Below, piece by piece: positions 57,287 to 64,000 of a stretch of 64,000 bases of DNA (the first letter of the stretch is position 1; every line of letters starts with the position of its first letter). The DNA lies in contig NZ_JOCT01000001.1 of the NCBI RefSeq assembly GCF_000717875.1, positions 1-64,000 of the forward strand, given 5' to 3'. The position numbers and the translations under genes are program-made. The notes beneath the pieces were generated by a model. That model was not told where the DNA came from. It ran no database searches and was given only the letters and a program-made list of their open reading frames with translations. This DNA comes from Streptomyces sp. NRRL S-455 (GTDB lineage: Bacteria > Actinomycetota > Actinomycetes > Streptomycetales > Streptomycetaceae).

Positions 57287-58654
57287 TCAGGAGGGCGGAC
57301 CAACGGGCGGTGCCGCCGCTCCGTCGGCGACCGTGCGGGCCTCGTCGGAGGCGGACTTGAGGCCCCGGTCGAGCAGCGAGTCCAGGATCTCGCCGACCCT
57401 GATGGCCGTGTTGGACAGCAGGGACGACGTGATGCCGTGGGTGTGCTCCGTGCCGCCCTGCAGATAGATGCCGCAGCGCAGACCGGGCTCGGTCGCGATG
57501 CGGTAGTCGCGCTCGACGCGGACCCGGCCCTCGTCGTCGCGGAGGCAGTGGTCGGCGACCTCACCGAGGATGCCGAGGGGGTCGGCGGGGCTGTAGCCGG
57601 TGGCGAACACCACGACGTCCGCGTCGAGTGGTGTCTCGTCGCCCGTGACGAGGGACGTCACGGTGGCACGGACCTTGTCCGGCGTCTCCTCGACGGCGGT
57701 CAGCCGGGACACGTTGAGGAAGCGGAGCCGCTCGGTGCCGAGGACCTTCTCCTGGTACATCTGGCGGTACAGATCGTCGATGAGGTCGATGTCCACCACG
57801 GAGTAGTTGGTGTTGCCGTGGTAGTCCATCAGCCGGCGTTTGACGTTCTCGGGCGCGGCGAAGTACTCGTCGACCGCCGCGGGGTCGAAGATCCGGTTGG
57901 CGAAGCCGCTGTCGTCGGCGGGGCTGTAGCCGTAGCGGGAGAAGACCGCGCAGATCTCGGCCTCGGGGAAACGGCGGTGCAGGTAGGCCACGTTCTCGGC
58001 GGCGCTCTGCCCCGCGCCGACGACGATGAACCGGGAGGGCGAGGTGTCCTCCAAGTCATCGACCTTCGCGAGTAGTTCGGAGTTGTGCCAGACGCGGCCG
58101 CTACGCTCCACCCCTTCCGGCATGAGAGGGCGCAGCCCGGTGCCGATGACGAGGTTCCGGGCCCGTTGGACCATGAGGCCCTCGCCCGAACGGACCGTCA
58201 CTTCCAGGCACTCCACGGCTCCGTCACGCACGACGGGCGCGACGCCGACGACCTCGTGACCGTAGGAGACCATGCCCTCGACCTGGGCCGCGGCCCACTC
58301 GAAGTAGTCGTGGAACTCCACCCGCAGCGGGAAGAGGTTCTTGTGGTTGATGAAGTCGATCAGCCGTCCCCTGCTCTTGAGGTAGCACAGGAAGCTGAAC
58401 TCGCTGGCCGGGTTCCGAAGCGTCACCAGGTCCTTGAGGAAGGACACTTGCATGGTCGCGTCGTCGATGAGCATGCCGCGGTGCCAGCCGAAGCGGGGCT
58501 GCTGCTCGAAGAAGTGAGCGGAGATCGCCTCCTGCCCTCCGGCCTGTGCGTTGTGCTCGCCGACGGCGATCGCCATGGCCACGTTGGACGGTCCGAAGCC
58601 GACGCCAATGAGGTCGTGTACCGGTGTTGCGTCACCAGGAAGAACCCGTGACAT
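57287..58654 (-). CDS. cchB: L-ornithine N5-monooxygenase CchB
   Basis: A 455-aa flavin-dependent N-hydroxylating monooxygenase supplying N5-hydroxyornithine to the NRPS. FAD-binding GVGFGPSNVAMAIA is at residues 17-30, the NADPH site FIVVGAGQSAAENVAYLHRR near 210, and the C-terminal substrate motif DVVVFATGYSPADPLGIL. Text such as MLIDDATMQVSFLKDLVTLR and NTNYSVVDIDLIDDLYR is characteristic of PvdA/SidA-type ornithine hydroxylases. It is divergent from cchA across a region with two iron-box-like sites. Confidence 0.95.
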   Translation of the reverse strand: MSRVLPGDATPVHDLIGVGFGPSNVAMAIAVGEHNAQAGGQEAISAHFFEQQPRFGWHRGMLIDDATMQVSFLKDLVTLRNPASEFSFLCYLKSRGRLIDFINHKNLFPLRVEFHDYFEWAAAQVEGMVSYGHEVVGVAPVVRDGAVECLEVTVRSGEGLMVQRARNLVIGTGLRPLMPEGVERSGRVWHNSELLAKVDDLEDTSPSRFIVVGAGQSAAENVAYLHRRFPEAEICAVFSRYGYSPADDSGFANRIFDPAAVDEYFAAPENVKRRLMDYHGNTNYSVVDIDLIDDLYRQMYQEKVLGTERLRFLNVSRLTAVEETPDKVRATVTSLVTGDETPLDADVVVFATGYSPADPLGILGEVADHCLRDDEGRVRVERDYRIATEPGLRCGIYLQGGTEHTHGITSSLLSNTAIRVGEILDSLLDRGLKSASDEARTVADGAAAPPVGPPS

Positions 58655-58741
58655 GTCTCTCCCATCGTGCGGGGCAGACGCCTGTCATGCGTGGGGACAG
58701 TACGAGGAGCGGGCACGCTGACGGAGCGGCAAACCGAGAAC

Positions 58742-58755
58742 TTAGGTGAGCCTAA
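58742..58755. promoter_or_regulatory. Iron-box-like site, cchB side
   Basis: TTAGGTGAGCCTAA matches 13 of the first 14 positions of the iron box TTAGGTTAGCCTAACCTAA and is itself nearly palindromic. It lies about 88 bp upstream of the cchB start, in the cchB-cchA divergent promoter region. Confidence 0.75.
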
Positions 58756-58792
58756 GCTCTCAAGTGCGAGCCCACAAGGGGCTGTTGTGCAC

Positions 58793-58811
58793 TAAGGCAA
58801 GCCTTGCTTTA
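58793..58811. promoter_or_regulatory. Iron-box-like site, cchA side
   Basis: TAAGGCAAGCCTTGCTTTA is a weaker match to the 19-bp iron box, with a clear AAGGCAAGCCTT core, 38 bp upstream of the cchA ATG. Its position supports starting cchA at 58849 and not at the upstream TTG at 58804, which falls inside it. Confidence 0.6.
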
Positions 58812-58848
58812 CTTGCCTCGCGCACACCCAGCCCTGAGGAGGAAGCCC

Positions 58849-59796
58849 ATGCGGGTCGTCATGTTCGGCTACCAGACCTGGGGGCATCGCACCCTGCAAG
58901 CCCTCCTGGACTCCGAACACGACGTGGTCCTCGTGGTGACACACCCGAAGAGCGAGCACGCGTACGAGAAGATCTGGAGCGACTCCGTCGCCGACCTCGC
59001 CGAGGAACACGGCGTCCCGGTGGTGATCCGCAATCGCCCTGACGACGACGAGTTGTTCCAGCGCCTCAAGGAGGCCGACCCGGACATCATCGTGGCCAAC
59101 AACTGGCGCACCTGGATCCCGCCACGCGTCTTCGGCCTCCCGCGCCACGGCACCCTGAACGTGCACGACTCGCTGCTGCCGAAGTACGCCGGGTTCTCCC
59201 CGCTGATCTGGGCCCTGATCAACGGTGAGCCCGAAGTGGGCGTCACCGCGCACATGATGAACGACGAACTCGACGCCGGCGACATCGTCCTCCAGGAGGC
59301 GGTGCCGGTCGGGCCGGCGGACACCGCCACCGACCTCTTCCACAAGACCGTCGACCTCATCGCCCCGGTCACCACCGGCGCGCTCGCCCTCATCGCCGCC
59401 GGGCAGACGGAGTTCACCCCGCAGGACCGGTCCCAGGCCAGCTTCTTCCACAAGCGGTCCGTCGAGGACAGCCGCATCGACTGGACCTGGCCGGCGGAGG
59501 ATCTCCAGCGCCTGATCCGCGCCCAGTCCGAGCCGTACCCCAGCGCCTTCACCTTCCACAAGGGCAAGCGGCTCGAGGTCCTCGCCGCCGTGGTCAGCCA
59601 GGGCCGCTACGGCGGTACGCCCGGCCGCATCTTCTACCGCGAGGACGACGGCGTGGTGATCGTCGCCGGGTCCGACGCCCGTACCGGCCGCAACCACGGT
59701 CTGTCCATCACGCGCGTACGGACGGAGGACGGCCGGGAGTTGGGCGCGACCGAGTACTTCACCTCCATGGGCGGCTACCTCACCAGCCGTCCCTGA
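58849..59796 (+). CDS. cchA: Hydroxyornithine formyltransferase CchA
   Basis: A 315-aa formyl-tetrahydrofolate-dependent transferase (Fmt/ArnA fold) that formylates N5-hydroxyornithine for NRPS module 1. Visible: MRVVMFGYQTWGHRTLQALL, the catalytic region LNVHDSLLPKYAGFSPLIWA with Asn and His, and MMNDELDAGDIVLQEAVPVG carrying the conserved Asp. The C-terminal OB-like part includes FTFHKGKRLEVLAAVV. ATG 58849 follows GAGGAGG. It is the outer gene of the coelichelin cluster. Confidence 0.94.
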   Translation: MRVVMFGYQTWGHRTLQALLDSEHDVVLVVTHPKSEHAYEKIWSDSVADLAEEHGVPVVIRNRPDDDELFQRLKEADPDIIVANNWRTWIPPRVFGLPRHGTLNVHDSLLPKYAGFSPLIWALINGEPEVGVTAHMMNDELDAGDIVLQEAVPVGPADTATDLFHKTVDLIAPVTTGALALIAAGQTEFTPQDRSQASFFHKRSVEDSRIDWTWPAEDLQRLIRAQSEPYPSAFTFHKGKRLEVLAAVVSQGRYGGTPGRIFYREDDGVVIVAGSDARTGRNHGLSITRVRTEDGRELGATEYFTSMGGYLTSRP

Positions 59797-59835
59797 GCAC
59801 GGGGGTTCGTCGAACCGTTCCGGGGCCTGCGCTGT

Positions 59836-60377
<542 letters not shown>

Positions 60378-60402
60378 TTTCACGCTACGGAGCAGCCACG
60401 CC

Positions 60403-60825
60403 ATGAGCGACATCGTCAACGGACTCGGCAGGGCCACCGCTTACGGCGGGCTCGGCCTGGTCCTGCTGGTCCTCGGCATCGTCCTGGTCGACGTGCTGAC
60501 GCCCGGTAAGCTCGGCCGGCAGATCTGGGAGCAGCGCAACCGCAACGCCGCCCTGGTGCTCAGCTCCGCACTGCTCGGTATCGGCGGCATCGTGTTCACG
60601 TCGATCTGGACGACCTACGAGGACTTCGGCAAGGGCCTGGTCTCGACCGCCGCGTTCGGGCTGCTCGGTCTGGTGATGATGGCGGTGGCGTTCCTGGTGG
60701 TGGACCTGATCACGCCGGGACGCCTGGGCGCGGCGCTGGTCGAACCGGAGCCGCACCCCGCGGTCTGGGTGACGGCGTCCTGCAATCTCGCCGTGTCGGC
60801 CATCCTTTCGGCTTCCATCGCCTGA
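60403..60825 (+). CDS. DUF350 family membrane protein
   Basis: A 140-aa protein with four membrane segments (TAYGGLGLVLLVLGIVLVDV; NAALVLSSALLGIGGIVFTS; TAAFGLLGLVMMAVAFLVVD; VTASCNLAVSAILSASIA). The internally repeated VDVLTPGKLG ... VDLITPGRLG marks it as DUF350, a family of two-helix repeats of unknown function often found beside spermidine-synthase-like or glutathionylspermidine genes. No such partner is here. It is divergent from the Rpf-like gene and convergent with the srs-like operon. Confidence 0.85.
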   Translation: MSDIVNGLGRATAYGGLGLVLLVLGIVLVDVLTPGKLGRQIWEQRNRNAALVLSSALLGIGGIVFTSIWTTYEDFGKGLVSTAAFGLLGLVMMAVAFLVVDLITPGRLGAALVEPEPHPAVWVTASCNLAVSAILSASIA

Positions 60826-60865
60826 AAAGGCTTCCCCCGCGGGGCCGCTCGGCTACCCGGCCGGC

Positions 60866-60886
60866 CGGGCCGGGCGTGCCGGCCCG
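60866..60886 (-). terminator. Probable terminator at the end of the srs-like operon
   Basis: An 8-bp perfect stem CGGGCCGG (60866-60873) with CCGGCCCG (60879-60886) closes a 5-nt loop, immediately next to the stop of the flavoprotein gene at 60887. No T tract. The surrounding sequence is rich in CCGG, so chance is possible. Confidence 0.5.
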
Positions 60887-61903
60887 CTAGCGTGCCAGCA
60901 TGCCGACGGTCGCGGAGAACAGCCACGGCAGCCGCCCGGCGACGGGCACCAGCGCCGCGCGGGCCGGGAGCGTCCTCGTCACGCCGAGGAGCGCGTGCGT
61001 CAGCCAGCGGTGGCGGCGGGTGATGTGCCGCCACTCCCGCTCGTAGGCCGGCAGGTCGTTGCTGGTGATGGCACGCACCGCGGCAGCCGCCTGCGCGAGC
61101 GCCAGCGCGATGCCCTCGCCGGTCAGCGCGTCGACGTAGCCGGCGGCATCGCCCACGAGCAGCACCCGGCCGGCTGTGCGTGCGTTCGCGGTCTGGCGGA
61201 ACGGGCCGGCCCCCCGTACCCGTCCGGCCGGGCCGGCCCCGGCCAGCCGCTCCCGCAACTCGGGGAAGGCGGCGAGGTGGTCGTCGTACGACCGGCGGGC
61301 GGTGGTGAGCACCGCGACGCCTACGAGGTCGTCGGCCACCGGGGTCACATAGGCCTCCGCCTCGCGGGCCCAGTACACCTCCACATGGTCGCTCCAGGGG
61401 GCGAGGCGGTAGTGGCGACGCAGCCCGTGCCGCTGACGGGCCCGGCGCGGCCGGTTCAGTCCCAGGGCGCCGCGGATCGGCGAGTGCAGTCCGTCGGCCG
61501 CCACGAGATGGCCGGCGCGGGTGCCGTCCACCACCACCGCGTCCCGGTCCTGCTCGACGTGGTGCGCGGTGCGCCGGTCGACGCGTACGCCCGCTGCCAG
61601 CACCGCCTCACGCAGCAGCGCGTGCAGCGTCGTACGCCGCACCCCGCGCCCCGGGCCCGCTCGGAAGCCGGCGTCGACGTGGCGGGGCCCGGCGACGTAG
61701 CGGATGCCTCGCAGGTCGCGCCCCGGCGGGTGCACGCCCAGCGCTGACAGGGCGGCGACGGCGCCCGGCATCAGGCCCTCGCCACACGCCTTGTCGACGA
61801 TGCCGGCCCGCTGCTCCCAGACGGAGACGTCGAGTCCCGCCCGGGCCGCGTGCAGGGCCGTGGCCAGGCCCGCGGGTCCCCCGCCGACGACGAGCAGGTC
61901 CAT
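60887..61903 (-). CDS. FAD-dependent hydroxylase/oxidoreductase, SrsC-like
   Basis: A 338-aa flavoprotein. FAD motif MDLLVVGGGPAGLATALHAA at the start, the GEGLMPGAVAALSALGV segment, and the second FAD motif VLLVGDAAGYVDALTGEGIA near residue 245. This resembles geranylgeranyl-reductase-like and SrsC-type hydroxylases; in S. griseus, srsABC make phenolic lipids, with SrsC hydroxylating the resorcinol to a quinol. Together with the type III PKS and the methyltransferase the gene order A-B-C is the same. Last gene of the operon. Confidence 0.85.
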   Translation of the reverse strand: MDLLVVGGGPAGLATALHAARAGLDVSVWEQRAGIVDKACGEGLMPGAVAALSALGVHPPGRDLRGIRYVAGPRHVDAGFRAGPGRGVRRTTLHALLREAVLAAGVRVDRRTAHHVEQDRDAVVVDGTRAGHLVAADGLHSPIRGALGLNRPRRARQRHGLRRHYRLAPWSDHVEVYWAREAEAYVTPVADDLVGVAVLTTARRSYDDHLAAFPELRERLAGAGPAGRVRGAGPFRQTANARTAGRVLLVGDAAGYVDALTGEGIALALAQAAAAVRAITSNDLPAYEREWRHITRRHRWLTHALLGVTRTLPARAALVPVAGRLPWLFSATVGMLAR

Positions 61904-61913
61904 GCGTGCCTCC

Positions 61914-62432
61914 TCAGGCCAGCCGTGCCAGGGCGGCGTCCTCGGCGCGGACGCGCGTGGCGAGCAGGGCTCCGTTCAGTACGGTGAAGACGGCGGCCGT
62001 GGCCCAGGCCACGTGCACGAGAGGGAGCGCGAGTCCCTCGATCACGACAGCGACGTAGTTTGGGTGCGGGATCCAGCGATAGGGGCCGCCGGTCACCCGG
62101 GCGGCGCCCGGCACGACGATCACCCGGGTGTTCCACTGCCGGCCCAGTGTCGCGATGCACCACCAGCGCAGCCCCTGCGCGACGGCGACGAGGCCGAGCA
62201 TGGCCCAGGCCAGGGGCGGCACGGCGTCCGGTCGTCGCGCCCACACCTCCACGAGCGCGCCGGCGAGCAGGGCCGTGTGCAGCACCACCATGAACGGGTA
62301 GTGCCCGCGCCCGGATTCCACGCCGCCCCGCGCGAGGCTCCAGACGGTGTTGCGGCGGGAGACGGCCAGCTCGGCGACCCGCTCCAGGCCCACGGCCAGG
62401 ACCAGGAGGGTGAACAGGGCCTCGCTGCTCAC
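61914..62432 (-). CDS. Membrane methyltransferase (isoprenylcysteine carboxyl methyltransferase family), SrsB-like
   Basis: A 172-aa membrane protein with about four hydrophobic segments (ALFTLLVLAVGLERVAELAV; YPFMVVLHTALLAGALVEVW; AWAMLGLVAVAQGLRWWCIA; AWATAAVFTVLNGALLATRV). The family signature is VTGGPYRWIPHPNYVAVVIE, with the SAM-binding His-Pro-Asn-Tyr. GTG 62432 overlaps the PKS stop. By position it should O-methylate an alkylresorcinol, as SrsB does. Confidence 0.87.
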   Translation of the reverse strand: MSSEALFTLLVLAVGLERVAELAVSRRNTVWSLARGGVESGRGHYPFMVVLHTALLAGALVEVWARRPDAVPPLAWAMLGLVAVAQGLRWWCIATLGRQWNTRVIVVPGAARVTGGPYRWIPHPNYVAVVIEGLALPLVHVAWATAAVFTVLNGALLATRVRAEDAALARLA

Positions 62433-63517
62433 CGCCCACCCCCCGGGGCGCGGAGGAGCACCAGCTCGGAGCAGAACCCGGGGCCCATGGCGAGCATGAG
62501 CCCGTAGGAGCCGGGCGGCGGTGGGCGGTCGGCGAGCGTGTCGGCCAGGACGTGCAGCACCGAGGAGGAGGACAGGTTGCCGATCCGGCGCAGCGAGTCC
62601 CAGGTCACGCCCAGCGCGTCCCGGTCGACACCGAGGGCGTCCTGCAACGCCTCGAGGACCTTGGGACCGCCCGGGTGGGCGACGTACCACTCGAGGTCGT
62701 CAGATGCCAGTCCGTGATCGGCGAGAAAGCCGCGGACGTCGTCACCGACGTACCGGCGCACCAGGTCGGGGACCGCGGGGTCGAGCACGACTCTGAACCC
62801 GCCGGAGCCGATCTGCCAGCCCATCAGACGTTCGGAGTCGGGGTAGAGACGGCTGCGGGAGGCGAGTACTTCGGGAGCGGCGGGATCGTCGGACCGCGCG
62901 AGGGGGTGCTCGCACCCGACGGCGACCACCGCTGCCGCACCGTCCCCGAACAGGCCGCCGGCCACGAGGTTGGCGACCGAGGTGTCGTCCCGCTGGAGCG
63001 TGAGCGAGCACAACTCGACCGACATCAGCACCGCCACACCGTCCGGGCGGCCGCGCAGCAGGTCGTGCAGACGGGCGATGCCCGCCGCGCCGGCGACGCA
63101 GCCCAGTCCGACGAGGGGCAGGCGCACCACGTCGGGGCGCAGTCCGATCTCCGCCGCGACGCGGGCCTCGAGGGAGGGCACCGCCAGGCCGGTCACCGTG
63201 CAGGAGACGATGCAGTCGACGGCGGCCGGTGTGAGGCCGACGGCCTTGAGCGCGTCGACGACGGCGCGACCGCCGAGTTCGACACCGGCCTGGATGAAGA
63301 GGTCGTTCGACTGGCCGAAGTCCTCGATCCGGCTGTACTCCTCCAGCGGCAGCACGGTGTGCCGGGTCTCGACACAGACGTTGCGGTGGAGCCGCTCGAC
63401 GACGCCGCGGTCGACCGGGTTCACGACCCGTGTGGTGGTGAGGAACTCGGTGATCTCCTCCTGCCGGTGGCGGTGCTCGGGCAGGACGCCACGGACGCTG
63501 AGGACGCGCATGGTCAT
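62429..63517 (-). CDS. Type III polyketide synthase, SrsA-like
   Basis: A 362-aa homodimeric synthase of the chalcone-synthase superfamily. The catalytic Cys140 lies in LVGLGCVAGAAG, the His in WYVAHPGGPKVLEAL and the Asn in GNLSSSSV. The C-terminal GPGFCSELVLL fits the GFGPG-like loop of the family. The ATG complementing 63515-63517 has AAGGAG 6 bp upstream. With the two following genes it forms an alkylresorcinol/phenolic-lipid operon like S. griseus srsABC; some Streptomyces relatives make other pyrones, so the product is inferred. Confidence 0.9.
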   Translation of the reverse strand: MTMRVLSVRGVLPEHRHRQEEITEFLTTTRVVNPVDRGVVERLHRNVCVETRHTVLPLEEYSRIEDFGQSNDLFIQAGVELGGRAVVDALKAVGLTPAAVDCIVSCTVTGLAVPSLEARVAAEIGLRPDVVRLPLVGLGCVAGAAGIARLHDLLRGRPDGVAVLMSVELCSLTLQRDDTSVANLVAGGLFGDGAAAVVAVGCEHPLARSDDPAAPEVLASRSRLYPDSERLMGWQIGSGGFRVVLDPAVPDLVRRYVGDDVRGFLADHGLASDDLEWYVAHPGGPKVLEALQDALGVDRDALGVTWDSLRRIGNLSSSSVLHVLADTLADRPPPPGSYGLMLAMGPGFCSELVLLRAPGGGR

Positions 63518-63608
63518 GCTGACTCCTTGGACGGTGCGGTGGGGCGCGACGCGCACCCGGTCGAGGCCGAGCGCCGCGGCGGTACGGACGGGCAGACCGA
63601 CGTCATCA

Positions 63609-64000
63609 TCAGCCGGCCACCAGCAGCGCGACGTCGAGCAGCGCGATGGTCACCGCGGCACGGAAAGGAGCGCGCCCGCGGGCGAACCACGTGAGCACCG
63701 CGAGGGCGGCCACCAGTGCCAGGATCATCCACGCCCACGCCGGAGCGGGCCCGGCGGGACCGGCCACGGCGAGCGCGGAGGCGGCGGTGAGCAGCACGGC
63801 GGCCAGGCCGCGCGAGAGGCGTTCGCCGATCCGGTGGGGCAGTCCGCGGACACCGGTGAGTTCGTCGTCGGCGAGGTCGGGCAGCACGTTGAGCAGATGC
63901 GCTCCGACGCCGAGCGCGGCGCCGGCACCGGTCATCCACCATGACGCCCAGCTCTGGGCCGGACCGGCGAGGGTGACGACCGAGGGCAGCGTCCCGAAGC
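63609..64000 (-). CDS. UbiA-family prenyltransferase, C-terminal part (5' end beyond window)
   Basis: The visible 130 residues are the C-terminal half of a membrane prenyltransferase; the frame is open to position 64000. It has FGTLPSVVTLAGPAQSW and the second Asp-rich region, LLNVLPDLADDELTGVRGLP, followed by three hydrophobic segments. UbiA enzymes attach prenyl chains to aromatic or other acceptors. It lies 91 bp upstream of the srsA-like gene in the same direction, so it may belong to the same operon, perhaps prenylating the phenolic product. Confidence 0.85.
   Translation of the reverse strand, partial: FGTLPSVVTLAGPAQSWASWWMTGAGAALGVGAHLLNVLPDLADDELTGVRGLPHRIGERLSRGLAAVLLTAASALAVAGPAGPAPAWAWMILALVAALAVLTWFARGRAPFRAAVTIALLDVALLVAG

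Overview
This is high-GC actinobacterial DNA, almost certainly from a Streptomyces chromosome. Evidence: about 72% G+C, frequent GTG starts, GTGA/ATGA start-stop overlaps, DmdR/IdeR-type iron boxes, and gene content and order matching known Streptomyces loci (paa, group 1h hydrogenase, coelichelin, srs phenolic lipid). All identifications come from reading translations and motifs; no database search was run.

Layout. 1-1946: the 5' end of a class III aminotransferase (leaving the window) diverges from a PucR-type regulator. 1960-7204: phenylacetate catabolism, with paaABCDE (phenylacetyl-CoA epoxidase, minus strand) diverging from paaK; two copies of a TetR-like operator motif lie between them. 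7217-9288: a SpoIIE/PP2C-type phosphatase and an IclR regulator. 9457-23942: a complete group 1h (high-affinity, O2-tolerant) [NiFe]-hydrogenase island. Maturation genes hypX, a protease, and hypB, F, C, D, E run rightward. They meet, at an 18-bp-stem terminator, a leftward operon: a 531-aa protein of unknown function, hhyS, hhyL, a NifU-like protein, a DUF5947-like protein, two very small proteins and hypA. 24144-25862: malic enzyme.

25863-27270 and 38613-59796 together form a coelichelin-type siderophore cluster: mbtH, cchJ, [gap], cchI, cchH, cchG, cchF, cchE, cchD, cchC, cchB, cchA. The three adenylation-domain codes of the 3640-aa NRPS can be read and fit formyl-hydroxyornithine, threonine and hydroxyornithine. 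In the S. coelicolor cch locus, as I recall it, cchJ and cchI are neighbours. Here about 11 kb lies between them (27300-38522): selD, tRNA-Sec, selA, selB, a formate dehydrogenase whose alpha subunit has an in-frame TGA (Sec189) followed by a bacterial SECIS hairpin, its iron-sulfur beta subunit, an NrfD-like membrane subunit, a small unknown gene and a zinc formaldehyde dehydrogenase. This is a self-contained selenocysteine decoding and formaldehyde/formate oxidation module.

59836-64000: an Rpf/transglycosylase-like secreted protein, a DUF350 membrane protein, an srsABC-like phenolic lipid operon (type III PKS, methyltransferase, flavoprotein) and a truncated UbiA-family prenyltransferase.

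How the parts fit (inference): the window combines scavenging of trace reductants (H2, formate, formaldehyde) with iron acquisition. The hydrogenase and formate dehydrogenase both need Fe-S clusters, and several products touch the formyl pool: HypX (probable CO ligand synthesis from formyl-THF), CchA (formylation of hydroxyornithine) and formate dehydrogenase.
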